Positions 24,185 through 32,519 of a stretch of 46,934 nucleotides of DNA are shown piece by piece (position 1 is the stretch's first letter; each line of letters starts with the position of its first letter). The DNA is taken from positions 1 to 46,934 of the forward strand of contig NZ_CAKRAS010000021.1 in NCBI RefSeq assembly GCF_934295145.1. The letters run 5' to 3'. Below the pieces are notes generated by a model. That model was not told the DNA's origin. It was given only the letters and a program-made list of their open reading frames with translations, and did not search any database. A program made the translations under genes and the position numbers. The DNA comes from an uncultured Eubacterium sp. (lineage in GTDB: Bacteria; Bacillota; Clostridia; Lachnospirales; Lachnospiraceae).

Positions 24185-24448
24185 ATGAATATTACAGATG
24201 TGAGAATTCGAAAAATTGACAAAGAAGGAAAAATGAAGGCTGTCGTATCTATTACGATTGATAATGAATTTGCCGTGCATGACATCAAGATCATTGAAGG
24301 AGAGAAGGGCGAATTCATTGCGATGCCAAGCCGGAAGAACGCGGAAGGGGAGTACAGAGATGTAGCGCACCCGATCAATTCTGAAACGAGAACACAGATT
24401 CAGGAACTGATCATGCAAAAATATCGTGAAGAAATTGCAGAAGCATAA
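24185..24448 (+). CDS. spoVG: SpoVG family regulator
   Basis: This 87-residue protein matches SpoVG from the MNITDVRIRKI start through FAVHDIKIIEGEKGEFIAMP and SRKNAEGEYRDVAHPI. Family members are small nucleic-acid-binding regulators that affect sporulation, septation and virulence in different Firmicutes. The C-terminal helix (about residues 68-85) is typical of the short form. AGGGGAAA precedes the start. It lies about 100 nt after glgD with no clear promoter of its own, so read-through from glgCD is possible. Its 3' end contains the candidate promoter for pth. Confidence 0.95.
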   Translation: MNITDVRIRKIDKEGKMKAVVSITIDNEFAVHDIKIIEGEKGEFIAMPSRKNAEGEYRDVAHPINSETRTQIQELIMQKYREEIAEA

Positions 24449-24464
24449 ATAATTGTGGTATACT
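24435..24464 (+). promoter_or_regulatory. Candidate pth-mfd promoter inside the end of spoVG, with overlapping dyad
   Basis: TTGCAG (24435-24440), an 18-bp spacer and TATACT (24459-24464). The -10 sits inside the dyad TTGTGG-N8-CCACAA (24453-24472). Confidence 0.45.
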
Positions 24465-24478
24465 ATCCACAACTGCAC

Positions 24479-24518
24479 AAAAAAAGGAGAATCCTGCATT
24501 GCAGGAGGCTCCTTTTTT
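24479..24518 (+). terminator. Terminator after spoVG, inside the pth leader
   Basis: AAAAAGGAG (24481-24489) pairs with CTCCTTTTT (24509-24517), stacked on an inner TCCTGC/GCAGGA stem, with a T-run. If the promoter at 24435-24464 is real, this hairpin is also a leader attenuator for pth-mfd. Confidence 0.8.
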
Positions 24519-24555
24519 AATCAGAGAAAATTTTGATTTCCTCTGATTAAAAAAG
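24512..24555 (+). other. Perfect 15-bp hairpin overlapping the terminator's 3' arm
   Basis: CTTTTTTAATCAGAG (24512-24526) is exactly complementary to CTCTGATTAAAAAAG (24541-24555). The 5' arm reuses the T-tract and part of the 3' arm of the preceding terminator, so the two folds exclude each other. The pth ribosome binding site (about 24559) stays free. Confidence 0.65.
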
Positions 24556-24574
24556 AAGTAGGAGGAATTGGAAG

Positions 24575-25147
24575 ATGTTTTTGATAGCCGGACTTGGAAA
24601 TCCGACCGCAAAATATGCGAAAACCCGCCATAACGCAGGGTTTGATGTTATTGATGCGATCGCTGATAAATATGGAATTGACATGAATCTGAAAAAAGGA
24701 AACGCATTCTGTGGAATGGGATATATCGAGGGACAGAAAGTTATGCTGGCAAAGCCGCAGACGTTTATGAATCTGAGCGGTGACAGTGTCAGTGAGCTGG
24801 TGAATTTTTATAAACTGGATCCGACGCGGGAACTGATCGTTGTGTTTGATGATATCAGTCTGGCGCCGGGCAACCTGCGCATCCGCAAGAAGGGCAGCGC
24901 AGGCGGACATAATGGTATCAAGGATATCATTGCAAAAACCGGAACGGATCAGTTTGAACGGGTCAAAGTCGGCGTGGGCGAAAAGCCGGCGGGCTGGGAT
25001 CTGGCGGATCATGTGCTCGGCAGATTTTCACCGGAAGACCGGGAAAAATTTGAGGACGCCGTAAAAGATGCGGTGGACGCCGTGAGCCTGATGATTCAGG
25101 ACAGAACCGATGAGGCGATGAACCGGTATAATCGTAAAAAGGAGTAA
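24575..25147 (+). CDS. pth: Peptidyl-tRNA hydrolase
   Basis: This 190-residue enzyme recycles tRNA from peptidyl-tRNA released by stalled ribosomes. Family signatures are LIAGLGNPTAKYAKTRHNAG, with catalytic His19, KPQTFMNLSGDSVSEL near residue 62, FDDISLAPGNLRIRKKGSA near residue 90 and GGHNGIKDII near residue 110, where SAGGHNG is diagnostic. Length is normal. AGGAGGAA precedes the ATG. The stop is 4 bp before the mfd start region, so pth-mfd form an operon, as in many Firmicutes. Confidence 0.96.
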   Translation: MFLIAGLGNPTAKYAKTRHNAGFDVIDAIADKYGIDMNLKKGNAFCGMGYIEGQKVMLAKPQTFMNLSGDSVSELVNFYKLDPTRELIVVFDDISLAPGNLRIRKKGSAGGHNGIKDIIAKTGTDQFERVKVGVGEKPAGWDLADHVLGRFSPEDREKFEDAVKDAVDAVSLMIQDRTDEAMNRYNRKKE

Positions 25148-25151
25148 TGAC

Positions 25152-28100
25152 ATGGATGCTTTTGTATGCCCGTTACATGAACTGAACAGCTTTGAAGAAC
25201 TGGAGCACTATGCAAAGAAAAGCGGAACCGTGGTCTCTGCCACCGGCTGCACGGATGCCCAGAAACCGCATATGATGTACAGCATCAACAATGGAAAAGG
25301 ACTTCGTGTTATTGTTACTTTTAATGAACAGAAAGCAAGGGAATTGCTGGACGCGTATCGTTATTTTGACCGGAAAGCCGTATATTTTCCGGCAAAGGAT
25401 ATTCTGTTTTATCAGTCGGATATCCGCGGAAATGCCCTGACTCAGGAGCGCATCCGCGCCTATCGGACGCTGGTGGAAGAGGAAGATGCGGCAATCATCA
25501 CAACCTTTGATGCGCTGATGGACCGTCTGGTCCGTCCGGAAGTATTCCGGGGGTTTTTATTGAAACTGAAAAGTGAGGATACGATAGATCTGGAAAAACT
25601 GCGTCAGCATCTGGTTGGAATGGGCTACGAGAGCGTGTATCAGGTGGATGCGCCGGGACAGTTTGCGGTGCGCGGCGGCATTGTAGATATCTTCGCACTG
25701 ACGGAGGAATTACCTTACCGTATTGAGTTGTGGGGGGACGAGATTGACTCGATCCGGACCTTTGATCCCGACAGTCAGCGGTCGATGGATGCGCTGGATG
25801 AAGTCATAATTTATCCGGCTGCGGAGTTGATTTTGACCAAAAATCAGCAGGAAGTCGGCATGAAACGGATTCAGGAAGAGGGAGCGCGGATTGCAGAGCA
25901 ATACCGCAGGGACATGCGAACGGAGGAAGCCCATCGGCTCGAAGAGGCGGTAGAACTTGTACGGGAGCAGGTGGAAGAGCTTGGCAGCGTCCGTGCGGCA
26001 GAAAGCTATCTGACGTATTTTTATGAGGATACGGTGAGCTTTCTGGAGTTTGCGGATCGCTGCGCAGATCAGAAAGAGCAGAAACTGCTGATCTTTGTGG
26101 ATGAACCGGCCCGCTGTCTGGAAAAAGCAGGGGCGGTGGAAAAGGAATTCTCCGACAGCATGCAGCAGCGACTGGAAAAAGGATATATCCTGCCGGGCCA
26201 GGCGGATATCCTGTATCCGCACGAAGCAGTGACTGCCGGGATGCAGCGGATGGGATGTGTCCTGATCTCTGCCATGGAATTGCGGTCAGAGGGACTGGCA
26301 CCGGCCCAGAGTTTTTTTATGCAGGTGCATTCTGTAAATGCATACAACAGCAGTTTTGAACTTTTGTCCAAAGACCTTCATAATTATAAAAAGCGCCAGT
26401 ACCGGGTGATCCTGCTTTGCAGTTCCCGTACCCGTGCGGAACGTATGGCAGATGATCTGCGCCAGGAAGAACTGAACGCATTTTTTTCAGAAGATACGGA
26501 TCGACAGGTGCAGCCGGGGGAGGTTCTTGTGCTGTACGGCAAGCTGAAACGAGGGTTTGAATATCCGGACATTAAGTTTGTCGTGCTGACGGAAACGGAT
26601 ATTTTTGGTGCGGAGAAGAAAAAACGCAAAAAAAAGAAACTGTACGAGGGCGAGCGGATCCAGAGTTTTTCTGAGCTGAAACCGGGAGATTATGTGGTAC
26701 ATGAGAACCATGGACTGGGTATTTTCCGTGGCATCGAGAAAATCGAAGTCGACAAGACAATGCGTGATTACATGAAGATCGAGTATGACAAGGGTGGCAA
26801 TCTGTACGTGCTTGCAACTCAGCTGGATCTGATCCAGAAATATGCCGGTTCCGATGCAAAAAAGCCGAAACTGAACCGTCTTGGAGGTCAGGAGTGGACG
26901 AAAACCCGTCACCGGGTACAGAAAGCGGTGCGGGAAGTAGCCCAGGAACTGGTGGAACTGTATGCGGTGCGCCAGAGCAAAGAAGGTTTTGAGTACGGAC
27001 CGGATACTGTATGGCAGCGGGAATTTGAAGAAATGTTTCCATATGATGAGACGGACGATCAGCGCATGGCCATTGAAGCCACCAAGGCAGATATGCAGAG
27101 CAAGAAAATCATGGATCGCCTGATCTGTGGGGATGTCGGATTCGGAAAAACGGAAGTGGCCATCCGCGCAGCGTTCAAAGCCGTACAGGAGGGAAAACAG
27201 GTGATCTATCTGGTTCCGACAACAATCCTGGCGCAGCAGCATTACAATACCTTTGCGCAGCGGATGAAAGAATTTCCGGTAAATGTGGAACTACTTTGCC
27301 GGTTCCGTACACCGAAGCAGCAGAAGCAGACGATCGAAGGATTGAAAAAAGGTCTGGTGGATATTGTTGTCGGTACACACCGGGTGCTTTCCAAGGATGT
27401 GGAATGCAAAGATCTGGGACTTCTGATCATTGATGAGGAACAGCGTTTTGGCGTAACTCATAAGGAAAAGATCAAGCAGATGAAAAAAGATGTGGACGTG
27501 CTGACCCTGACGGCGACACCAATTCCGCGAACCCTGCATATGAGCCTGATCGGAATCCGTGACATGAGCGTGCTGGAGGAACCACCGCACGACCGTATGC
27601 CGATCCAGACTTATGTCATGGAATATGATGAAGAGATGATCCGTGAAGCCATCGAGCGTGAGATGGCAAGGGACGGTCAGGTTTATTATGTATACAATCG
27701 GGTCAACCAGATTGCGGAGGTTGCTGCAAAAATTTCGGAGCTTGTGCCGGATGCAGAGGTTGCCTATGCCCATGGACAAATGAGCGAACGTGAACTGGAG
27801 CGTGTCATGTACGGATTTATCAATGGGGATGTGGATGTGCTTGTTTCCACGACTATCATTGAGACTGGTCTGGACATCGGAAATGTCAATACAATGATCA
27901 TTCACGATGCGGACAATCTGGGGCTTTCCCAGCTGTATCAGCTGCGTGGACGTATTGGCCGTTCCAACCGGACAGCGTATGCATTTTTGATGTACCGCAG
28001 AAACAAAATGTTAAAGGAAGTGGCAGAGAAACGTTTGTCTGCGATCCGGGAGTTTTCAGATCTGGGAAGTGGTTTCAAGATTGCAATGAAAGACCTGGAG

Positions 28101-28688
28101 ATCCGTGGCGCCGGAAACCTGTTAGGAGAGCAGCAGCACGGACATATGGAAGCCGTTGGTTATGATCTGTACTGTAAAATGCTGAACGAAGCAGTAAAAA
28201 GTGCGAAAGGTGAAGTGGTGGAGGAATCCTTCGAGACATCCATTGACATCGAACTGGATGCCTACATTCCAAACAGTTACATTGCCAACGAATACCAGAA
28301 GTTGGATATTTATAAACGGATTGCTGCCATCGAAAATGAGGAAGAAAAAGACGAGATGCTGGATGAACTGATCGACCGTTTCGGTGAGCCATCCCGTCCG
28401 GTGCAGAACCTCCTGACGGTGGCACAGATCAAGGCGGATGCGCATTGTGTTTATCTGGTGGAGATCAAAGAAGATACGGCGGGCATTACGTTCCGTATGT
28501 TTGAACGGGCGAAACTGAACGTGGCAAATCTTCCGTTATTGTTGGATAAAAATAAACCACTCCTGTCGTTTATCCCGGACAAAAAAGAACCTTGTCTGTA
28601 TTATCGGAAGCAGAAAAACAGTCCGGATACACTGACTGTGATCCGAACCATACTGGATGATTGCCGGGAGATGCTGTTGGAAACCTGA
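25152..28688 (+). CDS. mfd: Transcription-repair coupling factor Mfd
   Basis: This 1178-residue DNA translocase removes RNA polymerase stalled at lesions and recruits UvrA. The N-terminal UvrB-like region runs to about residue 350, and the RNA-polymerase-interaction (CarD-like) domain is at about 510-565 with KPGDYVVHENHGLGIF. The RecG/SF2 motor follows: Walker A CGDVGFGKTEVAIRAA near 660, DEEQ box LLIIDEEQRFGV near 760, TATPIPRTLHM near 792, and motifs V-VI TTIIETGLDIGN and QLRGRIGRSNR near 905-935. The C-terminal TRCF domain fills the last 150 residues. The length is full. Cotranscription with pth is likely. Confidence 0.97.
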   Translation: MDAFVCPLHELNSFEELEHYAKKSGTVVSATGCTDAQKPHMMYSINNGKGLRVIVTFNEQKARELLDAYRYFDRKAVYFPAKDILFYQSDIRGNALTQERIRAYRTLVEEEDAAIITTFDALMDRLVRPEVFRGFLLKLKSEDTIDLEKLRQHLVGMGYESVYQVDAPGQFAVRGGIVDIFALTEELPYRIELWGDEIDSIRTFDPDSQRSMDALDEVIIYPAAELILTKNQQEVGMKRIQEEGARIAEQYRRDMRTEEAHRLEEAVELVREQVEELGSVRAAESYLTYFYEDTVSFLEFADRCADQKEQKLLIFVDEPARCLEKAGAVEKEFSDSMQQRLEKGYILPGQADILYPHEAVTAGMQRMGCVLISAMELRSEGLAPAQSFFMQVHSVNAYNSSFELLSKDLHNYKKRQYRVILLCSSRTRAERMADDLRQEELNAFFSEDTDRQVQPGEVLVLYGKLKRGFEYPDIKFVVLTETDIFGAEKKKRKKKKLYEGERIQSFSELKPGDYVVHENHGLGIFRGIEKIEVDKTMRDYMKIEYDKGGNLYVLATQLDLIQKYAGSDAKKPKLNRLGGQEWTKTRHRVQKAVREVAQELVELYAVRQSKEGFEYGPDTVWQREFEEMFPYDETDDQRMAIEATKADMQSKKIMDRLICGDVGFGKTEVAIRAAFKAVQEGKQVIYLVPTTILAQQHYNTFAQRMKEFPVNVELLCRFRTPKQQKQTIEGLKKGLVDIVVGTHRVLSKDVECKDLGLLIIDEEQRFGVTHKEKIKQMKKDVDVLTLTATPIPRTLHMSLIGIRDMSVLEEPPHDRMPIQTYVMEYDEEMIREAIEREMARDGQVYYVYNRVNQIAEVAAKISELVPDAEVAYAHGQMSERELERVMYGFINGDVDVLVSTTIIETGLDIGNVNTMIIHDADNLGLSQLYQLRGRIGRSNRTAYAFLMYRRNKMLKEVAEKRLSAIREFSDLGSGFKIAMKDLEIRGAGNLLGEQQHGHMEAVGYDLYCKMLNEAVKSAKGEVVEESFETSIDIELDAYIPNSYIANEYQKLDIYKRIAAIENEEEKDEMLDELIDRFGEPSRPVQNLLTVAQIKADAHCVYLVEIKEDTAGITFRMFERAKLNVANLPLLLDKNKPLLSFIPDKKEPCLYYRKQKNSPDTLTVIRTILDDCREMLLET

Positions 28689-28728
28689 GAAATAAGCGAA
28701 AATCATGCATTTCCGGTGTAAAACAGGC

Positions 28729-28757
28729 TTGCAGTGCCTGTAAAACTACGGTATACT
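28729..28757 (+). promoter_or_regulatory. Promoter of the PrsA-like lipoprotein gene
   Basis: TTGCAG (28729-28734), a 17-bp spacer and TATACT (28752-28757). The -35 lies in a small CAGGC/GCCTG dyad. Confidence 0.6.
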
Positions 28758-28765
28758 CAAGTGTA

Positions 28766-28851
28766 AGATTGCTTTCGGCTCCAAAGGCGGTGAGCAACAA
28801 ATTTGTATAAGAAAGTTACAGTCCGCGTATGTTACTTTTTGTATACACGGA
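28766..28851 (+). other. Leader hairpins upstream of the PrsA-like gene
   Basis: TTGCT/AGCAA arms (about 28769-28797) enclose a GC-rich loop. A second hairpin pairs TCCGCGTAT (28822-28830) with ATACACGGA (28843-28851), 8 of 9 positions. Neither has a U-run. Role unknown. Confidence 0.35.
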
Positions 28852-28872
28852 TGAGGATAGATGGAGGCAACC

Positions 28873-29943
28873 ATGAAATTTAAAAAATTTGCAGCAATTA
28901 TTTTAATGAGTGCGATGATCGGTTCCATGACACTGGGCGGATGTGGAATCAAAAAAAGTGCAAATGTGATCACCATGGAAAGTGATTCCGCAGATCCAAT
29001 CGAGGTAAGCATGGGATACGCAAACTTTGCAGCGCGCATTCAGCAGGCAAATTATGACAATATTTTTGTTGCATATTATGGCGAGGACTACTGGACCAAC
29101 GATTCCTATGCGCAGGATGGTAAAAATATGCAGGAGTCTGTGAAGGACAGTGTGCTGGAAGAAATCGAGACACAGTGTCTGTTAGAGCAGCATATGTCAG
29201 ATTACGGTGTGGAAATCACAGACGATGACAAAGCAGCCATCAAGGCAGCAGCAGAGCAGTTTATGTCTGACAACTCCAAGGCAGCCATCAAAGAAGTTGG
29301 CGCTACCGAGGAATACGTAGAGCGTTATCTGTATCTGCAGACCGTAGAAAACAGAATGCGTAAAGCAATCCGTGCAACTGCGGATACGAATGTATCTGAT
29401 GAAGAAGCAGCACAGAAAACTTTTAGTTATGTAAAAATCAGTCTGACAACCTATACAGATGACAGTGGAAATGAGCAAACTTACACTGCAGATCAGGTAA
29501 CGGTTGTAAAGAAAGATGCAACCGATGCGGCAGACAAAGCAAAGACAGATTTTGACGGTACTGCAGAAGAATATGGCTATACCGTTCAGACTTATTCTTA
29601 CGGCAGCGATGAAAAGAGCGAGTCCGACGGCGGTTTCTGCGATGCAGTTATCTCCGCAGCAAATGAGATGAAAGCCGGCGATATATCCGGACTGATCGAA
29701 GGCACAGACTGCTACTACATCATCCGTCTGGACAGTGAGTATGATGAAGATGCTACAGCAAAGAAGAAAGAAAGTATTATCAGTGACCGTCAGGATGAGG
29801 TTTACAAGACTGTGACAGCTGGTTACAAAGATGCAGTTACCATCAACGTGGATGACAAAGAGTGGGCAAAAGTAAAATTTGATAATTTATTTACCGCACC
29901 GTCCACCACAGACAATAGTGACAGCAGTGCAGCGGCAGAATAA
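28873..29943 (+). CDS. PrsA-like foldase lipoprotein (PpiC/rotamase family)
   Basis: This 356-residue exported protein has a lipoprotein signal peptide with lipobox LGGC (Cys24) and so is probably anchored to the outer face of the membrane. The middle resembles a SurA-type N-terminal helical region. The segment from about residue 175 to 310 resembles a parvulin-type PPIase domain, with KISLTTYT at its start and GGFCDAVISAANEMKAGDIS then DCYYIIRLDSEYDE at its end. The last 20 residues are Ser/Thr/Ala/Asp-rich. Known relatives assist folding of secreted proteins. Some parvulin active-site positions cannot be confirmed by eye. The start is the ATG after GGAGG, 12 bases inside a longer frame. Confidence 0.8.
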   Translation: MKFKKFAAIILMSAMIGSMTLGGCGIKKSANVITMESDSADPIEVSMGYANFAARIQQANYDNIFVAYYGEDYWTNDSYAQDGKNMQESVKDSVLEEIETQCLLEQHMSDYGVEITDDDKAAIKAAAEQFMSDNSKAAIKEVGATEEYVERYLYLQTVENRMRKAIRATADTNVSDEEAAQKTFSYVKISLTTYTDDSGNEQTYTADQVTVVKKDATDAADKAKTDFDGTAEEYGYTVQTYSYGSDEKSESDGGFCDAVISAANEMKAGDISGLIEGTDCYYIIRLDSEYDEDATAKKKESIISDRQDEVYKTVTAGYKDAVTINVDDKEWAKVKFDNLFTAPSTTDNSDSSAAAE

Positions 29944-29947
29944 AAAG

Positions 29948-30025
29948 ATCAGATGAGAGATGACTTCCATCTGATATTGAATGAGAAAAAGGGAAAAGCG
30001 GACGATGAAGTCCGCTTTGTTTCCC
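29948..30025 (+). terminator. Double stem-loop after the PrsA-like gene, possible terminator
   Basis: ATCAGATG/CATCTGAT (29948-29955 with 29968-29975) is followed by a GGGAAA-AGCGGAC / GTCCGCT-TTTCCC stem (29991-30025). The trailing U-run is weak, so termination may be partial. Confidence 0.5.
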
Positions 30026-30063
30026 GTTAAATACAGCACATGGGTTATAGGGTTAGTTGAGAA

Positions 30064-30597
30064 ATGAAAAAAGAGAACGTAGTGTTGATAGGAATGCCGG
30101 GTGTTGGAAAAAGTACCGTTGGCGTAGTTTTGGCAAAAGTATTAGGTTATGAATTTGTAGACGCAGACCTTCTGATCCAGAAAGCAGAGGGAAAATTACT
30201 GCATGAAATTATTTCAGAGAAAGGCGTAGACGGTTTTATCGAAGTGGAAAACCGTGTAAACAGCCAGATCGATACCCACCGCAGTGTCATTGCCACTGGT
30301 GGAAGCGTTGTATATGGAAAAGAAGCAATGGAGCATCTGCGTTCCATTGGAACTGTTGTATATCTGAAACAGAATCTCAGACCGCTGGAGCGCCGTCTGC
30401 GCAACCTGAAAGGACGGGGCGTTGTGCTGAAACCGGGACAGACGCTTGCAGACCTGTACAAAGAGCGCGTGGTTCTGTATGAAAAATATGCAGATGTGAC
30501 CGTTGATCAGTATAAACTGAATGTGGATCAGACTTTGAAGGCAGTACTGCAGGCATTAGAAGCGTTTGATGGAACCGAAAAGGCAAAATCTGAATAA
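30064..30597 (+). CDS. aroK: Shikimate kinase
   Basis: This 177-residue P-loop kinase phosphorylates shikimate at O3 in aromatic amino-acid synthesis. It shows Walker A GMPGVGKSTVG near residue 10, the substrate motif VDADLLIQ near residue 33 (shikimate-binding Asp), FIEVENRV near residue 58 with the conserved Arg, and ATGGSVVYG near residue 78, the GG element. The LID region holds RPLERRLRNLKGRG near residue 107. The ribosome binding site is weak (AGGGTTAG), so translation may be modest. No other aro genes are nearby. Confidence 0.9.
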   Translation: MKKENVVLIGMPGVGKSTVGVVLAKVLGYEFVDADLLIQKAEGKLLHEIISEKGVDGFIEVENRVNSQIDTHRSVIATGGSVVYGKEAMEHLRSIGTVVYLKQNLRPLERRLRNLKGRGVVLKPGQTLADLYKERVVLYEKYADVTVDQYKLNVDQTLKAVLQALEAFDGTEKAKSE

Positions 30598-30633
30598 TAT
30601 AAAGCAAAGTTTCTTTTCTATAAGATGTATGTA

Positions 30634-30642
30634 TGTTATAAT
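30634..30642 (+). promoter_or_regulatory. Extended -10 in front of the folded aroK-murA element
   Basis: TGTTATAAT, with TATAAT at 30637-30642. A weak TTTTCT sits 17 bp upstream (30614-30619). It would start a transcript at about 30649, just before the folded element. Confidence 0.5.
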
Positions 30643-30670
30643 AAAAGGAACTTTAAGAGAAAACTTTGTT

Positions 30671-30828
30671 ACAGTTCACACGCGCCATTCGCAAAACGCC
30701 CTTTGGGCTTCTCCGTAGCTACGCTACTGTTTTTGCTCATAAAAAGGCGCTCCCTTCATCACTATATATCCAGGTAATTCCTCATGCAAGCATGATCATC
30801 ACCTGAATATTTGTGATGAGTGAACTGT
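30671..30828 (+). ncRNA. Candidate structured RNA or inverted-repeat element between aroK and murA
   Basis: ACAGTTCAC (30671-30679) pairs with GTGAACTGT (30820-30828) and encloses two sub-domains. The first is GCGCC/GGCGC (30682-30686 with 30746-30750) around a GCCC-TTT-GGGC hairpin and a GTAGC-TAC-GCTAC hairpin. The second is CAGGT/ACCTG (30771-30775 with 30801-30805) around CATGC-AA-GCATG. There is no reading frame of note. It lacks a terminator of its own. It could be a small RNA, the murA leader or a MITE-like repeat. Confidence 0.5.
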
Positions 30829-30845
30829 TAAGTTGAAAAATATTC

Positions 30846-30875
30846 TTGACAAATTTTTTGAGATATAGTTATAAT
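30846..30875 (+). promoter_or_regulatory. Promoter of murA
   Basis: A consensus TTGACA (30846-30851), an 18-bp spacer and TATAAT (30870-30875), 35 bp before the murA start. The gap 30598-30909 otherwise holds only the folded element. Confidence 0.75.
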
Positions 30876-30909
30876 AGCGTGTTTAAATATAGGAACATAG
30901 AGGTGCAAG

Positions 30910-32199
30910 ATGGATCAATATGTAATAAAAGGTGGGAGTCCGTTAGTTGGTGAAGTGGAAATCGGCGGCGCAAAAAATGCAGCGCTGGCAATTCTTGCTG
31001 CGGCAGTTATGACGGATGAGACCGTTACAATAGATAATTTACCAAATGTCCGTGATATCAATGTTATGCTTCAGGCAATTGAGAACATTGGTGCTACAGT
31101 TGAACGTTTAGATGTTCACACGGTCAAAATTAATGGATCAACCATTCACGAAACAAGCGTGGATAATGAGTATATCAGAAAAATACGTGCATCCTACTAT
31201 CTGTTAGGTGCATTACTTGGAAAGTATAAAGATGCAGAGGTTGCATTACCAGGTGGCTGTGATATAGGAAGCAGACCGATTGACCTGCATCTGAAAGGTT
31301 TCCGTGCCATGGGTGCAGAAATCAATATTCACCACGGTCTCGTAGCTGCAAAGGCAGAGTGTCTTTGTGGTACACATATTTATATGGATAAGGTTTCCGT
31401 AGGTGCCACCATCAATATCATGATGGCAGCAGCCATGGCAGAGGGTAAGACGATCATCGAGAATGCAGCAAAAGAGCCGCATGTCGTTGACGTGGCAAAC
31501 TTCTTAAACCGTATGGGAGCAAATATCCGTGGCGCCGGAACGGACGTGATCCGTATTACCGGTGTGGAAAAACTGCACAAGACGGAGTATTCTATTATTC
31601 CGGATCAGATCGAGGCAGGTACATTTATGTTTGCAGCAGCAGCGACACACGGTGACGTTACTGTAAAGAACGTTATTCCGAAGCATCTGGAAGCTACCAG
31701 TGCAAAGCTCATAGAGGTTGGATGCGAGATCCAGGAGTTTGACGACGCAGTTCGTGTCATTGCGAACAAACCATTACGCCATACACAGGTGACCACATTA
31801 CCGTATCCGGGATTCCCGACAGATATGCAGCCGCAGATGGGCGTTGTCCTTGCACTTGCAGAGGGAACAAGTACCATTACAGAGAGTATTTTTGAGAATC
31901 GTTTCAAATATGTAGATGAGTTGGAGAAGATGGGCGCAAACATTAAAGTTGAGGGTAATATCGCCATCATTAATGGTGTGGACCGTTACACCGGCGCGAG
32001 AGTCAGCGCACCGGATCTTCGTGCAGGTGCAGCACTGGTTATCGCCGGACTGGCAGCAGATGGTATTACTATCGTGGATGATATCTACTACATCGAGCGT
32101 GGATACGAAGCTTTTGATGAAAAATTCAGAGGTATCGGTGGAATGATGCAGAAGGTAAGTTCTGAGAAAGAGATTCAGCAGTTCAGATTGAAACTCTAG
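30910..32199 (+). CDS. murA: UDP-N-acetylglucosamine 1-carboxyvinyltransferase
   Basis: This 429-residue enzyme transfers enolpyruvate from PEP to UDP-GlcNAc, the first committed step of peptidoglycan synthesis. Signatures are EIGGAKNAALAILAAA with the catalytic-site Lys-Asn near residue 20, and PGGCDIGSRPIDLH with Cys117, the position that forms the PEP adduct and is the fosfomycin target. QIEAGTFMFAAAA follows near residue 232, with PYPGFPTDMQPQM near residue 300 and APDLRAGAALVIAGLAADG near residue 365. It is full length. AGAGGTG precedes the start. Firmicutes often have two MurA paralogues, so this may be either one. Confidence 0.95.
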   Translation: MDQYVIKGGSPLVGEVEIGGAKNAALAILAAAVMTDETVTIDNLPNVRDINVMLQAIENIGATVERLDVHTVKINGSTIHETSVDNEYIRKIRASYYLLGALLGKYKDAEVALPGGCDIGSRPIDLHLKGFRAMGAEINIHHGLVAAKAECLCGTHIYMDKVSVGATINIMMAAAMAEGKTIIENAAKEPHVVDVANFLNRMGANIRGAGTDVIRITGVEKLHKTEYSIIPDQIEAGTFMFAAAATHGDVTVKNVIPKHLEATSAKLIEVGCEIQEFDDAVRVIANKPLRHTQVTTLPYPGFPTDMQPQMGVVLALAEGTSTITESIFENRFKYVDELEKMGANIKVEGNIAIINGVDRYTGARVSAPDLRAGAALVIAGLAADGITIVDDIYYIERGYEAFDEKFRGIGGMMQKVSSEKEIQQFRLKL

Positions 32200-32205
32200 G
32201 ATGCA

Positions 32206-32290
32206 GAACATAGTGATTCTGAGAAGCATGTGTCAACTTGTACAGACTGGAATCACGTATTTGATCTTATCTATATTCGACTTGAATGAA
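32206..32290 (+). repeat. Folded dispersed repeat, copy 2 (after murA)
   Basis: The 73-nt core 32206-32278 aligns without gaps to 9544-9616, at about two-thirds identity by eye. The stems are GAACATA/TATATTC and GTGATTCTG with CTGGAATCAC. The sequence TTCGACTTGAAT at its end is identical in both copies. It lies directly after the murA stop and before the terminator. Confidence 0.7.
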
Positions 32291-32325
32291 GTTCAGAACA
32301 GCTATCGATAAAATTTTAACAGGAA

Positions 32326-32358
32326 GCGGGCAGGAATGAAAAACTGCCCGCATTTTTT
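32326..32358 (+). terminator. Terminator of murA
   Basis: GCGGGCAG (32326-32333) pairs with CTGCCCGC (32344-32351), followed by ATTTTTT. Confidence 0.9.
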
Positions 32359-32402
32359 GCCTTTTTTGTTATTTGTTCAACATTTTCGGGGAAATTTGTT
32401 GG

Positions 32403-32431
32403 TTGACTTTTCCTATCTCGGAATGTATGAT
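32403..32431 (+). promoter_or_regulatory. Promoter and short leader of metK
   Basis: TTGACT (32403-32408), a 17-bp spacer and TATGAT (32426-32431). The 80-nt leader holds one small hairpin, GTGAAC/GTTCAC (32455-32473). I see no SAM riboswitch. The gap 32200-32519 contains the repeat, the terminator and this promoter only. Confidence 0.7.
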
Positions 32432-32519
32432 ACATAAAGTATGACTGCAATAACGTGAACAATGGGAGTTCACATGTTTCAATTTAGATTAGAATGAGAG
32501 AAAAGAACGGAGGATAATT

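Noticed and set aside
32432..32519. SAM riboswitch upstream of metK
   Set aside because: The leader is only about 80 nt, has one small hairpin and shows no SAM-I type core that I can recognise.
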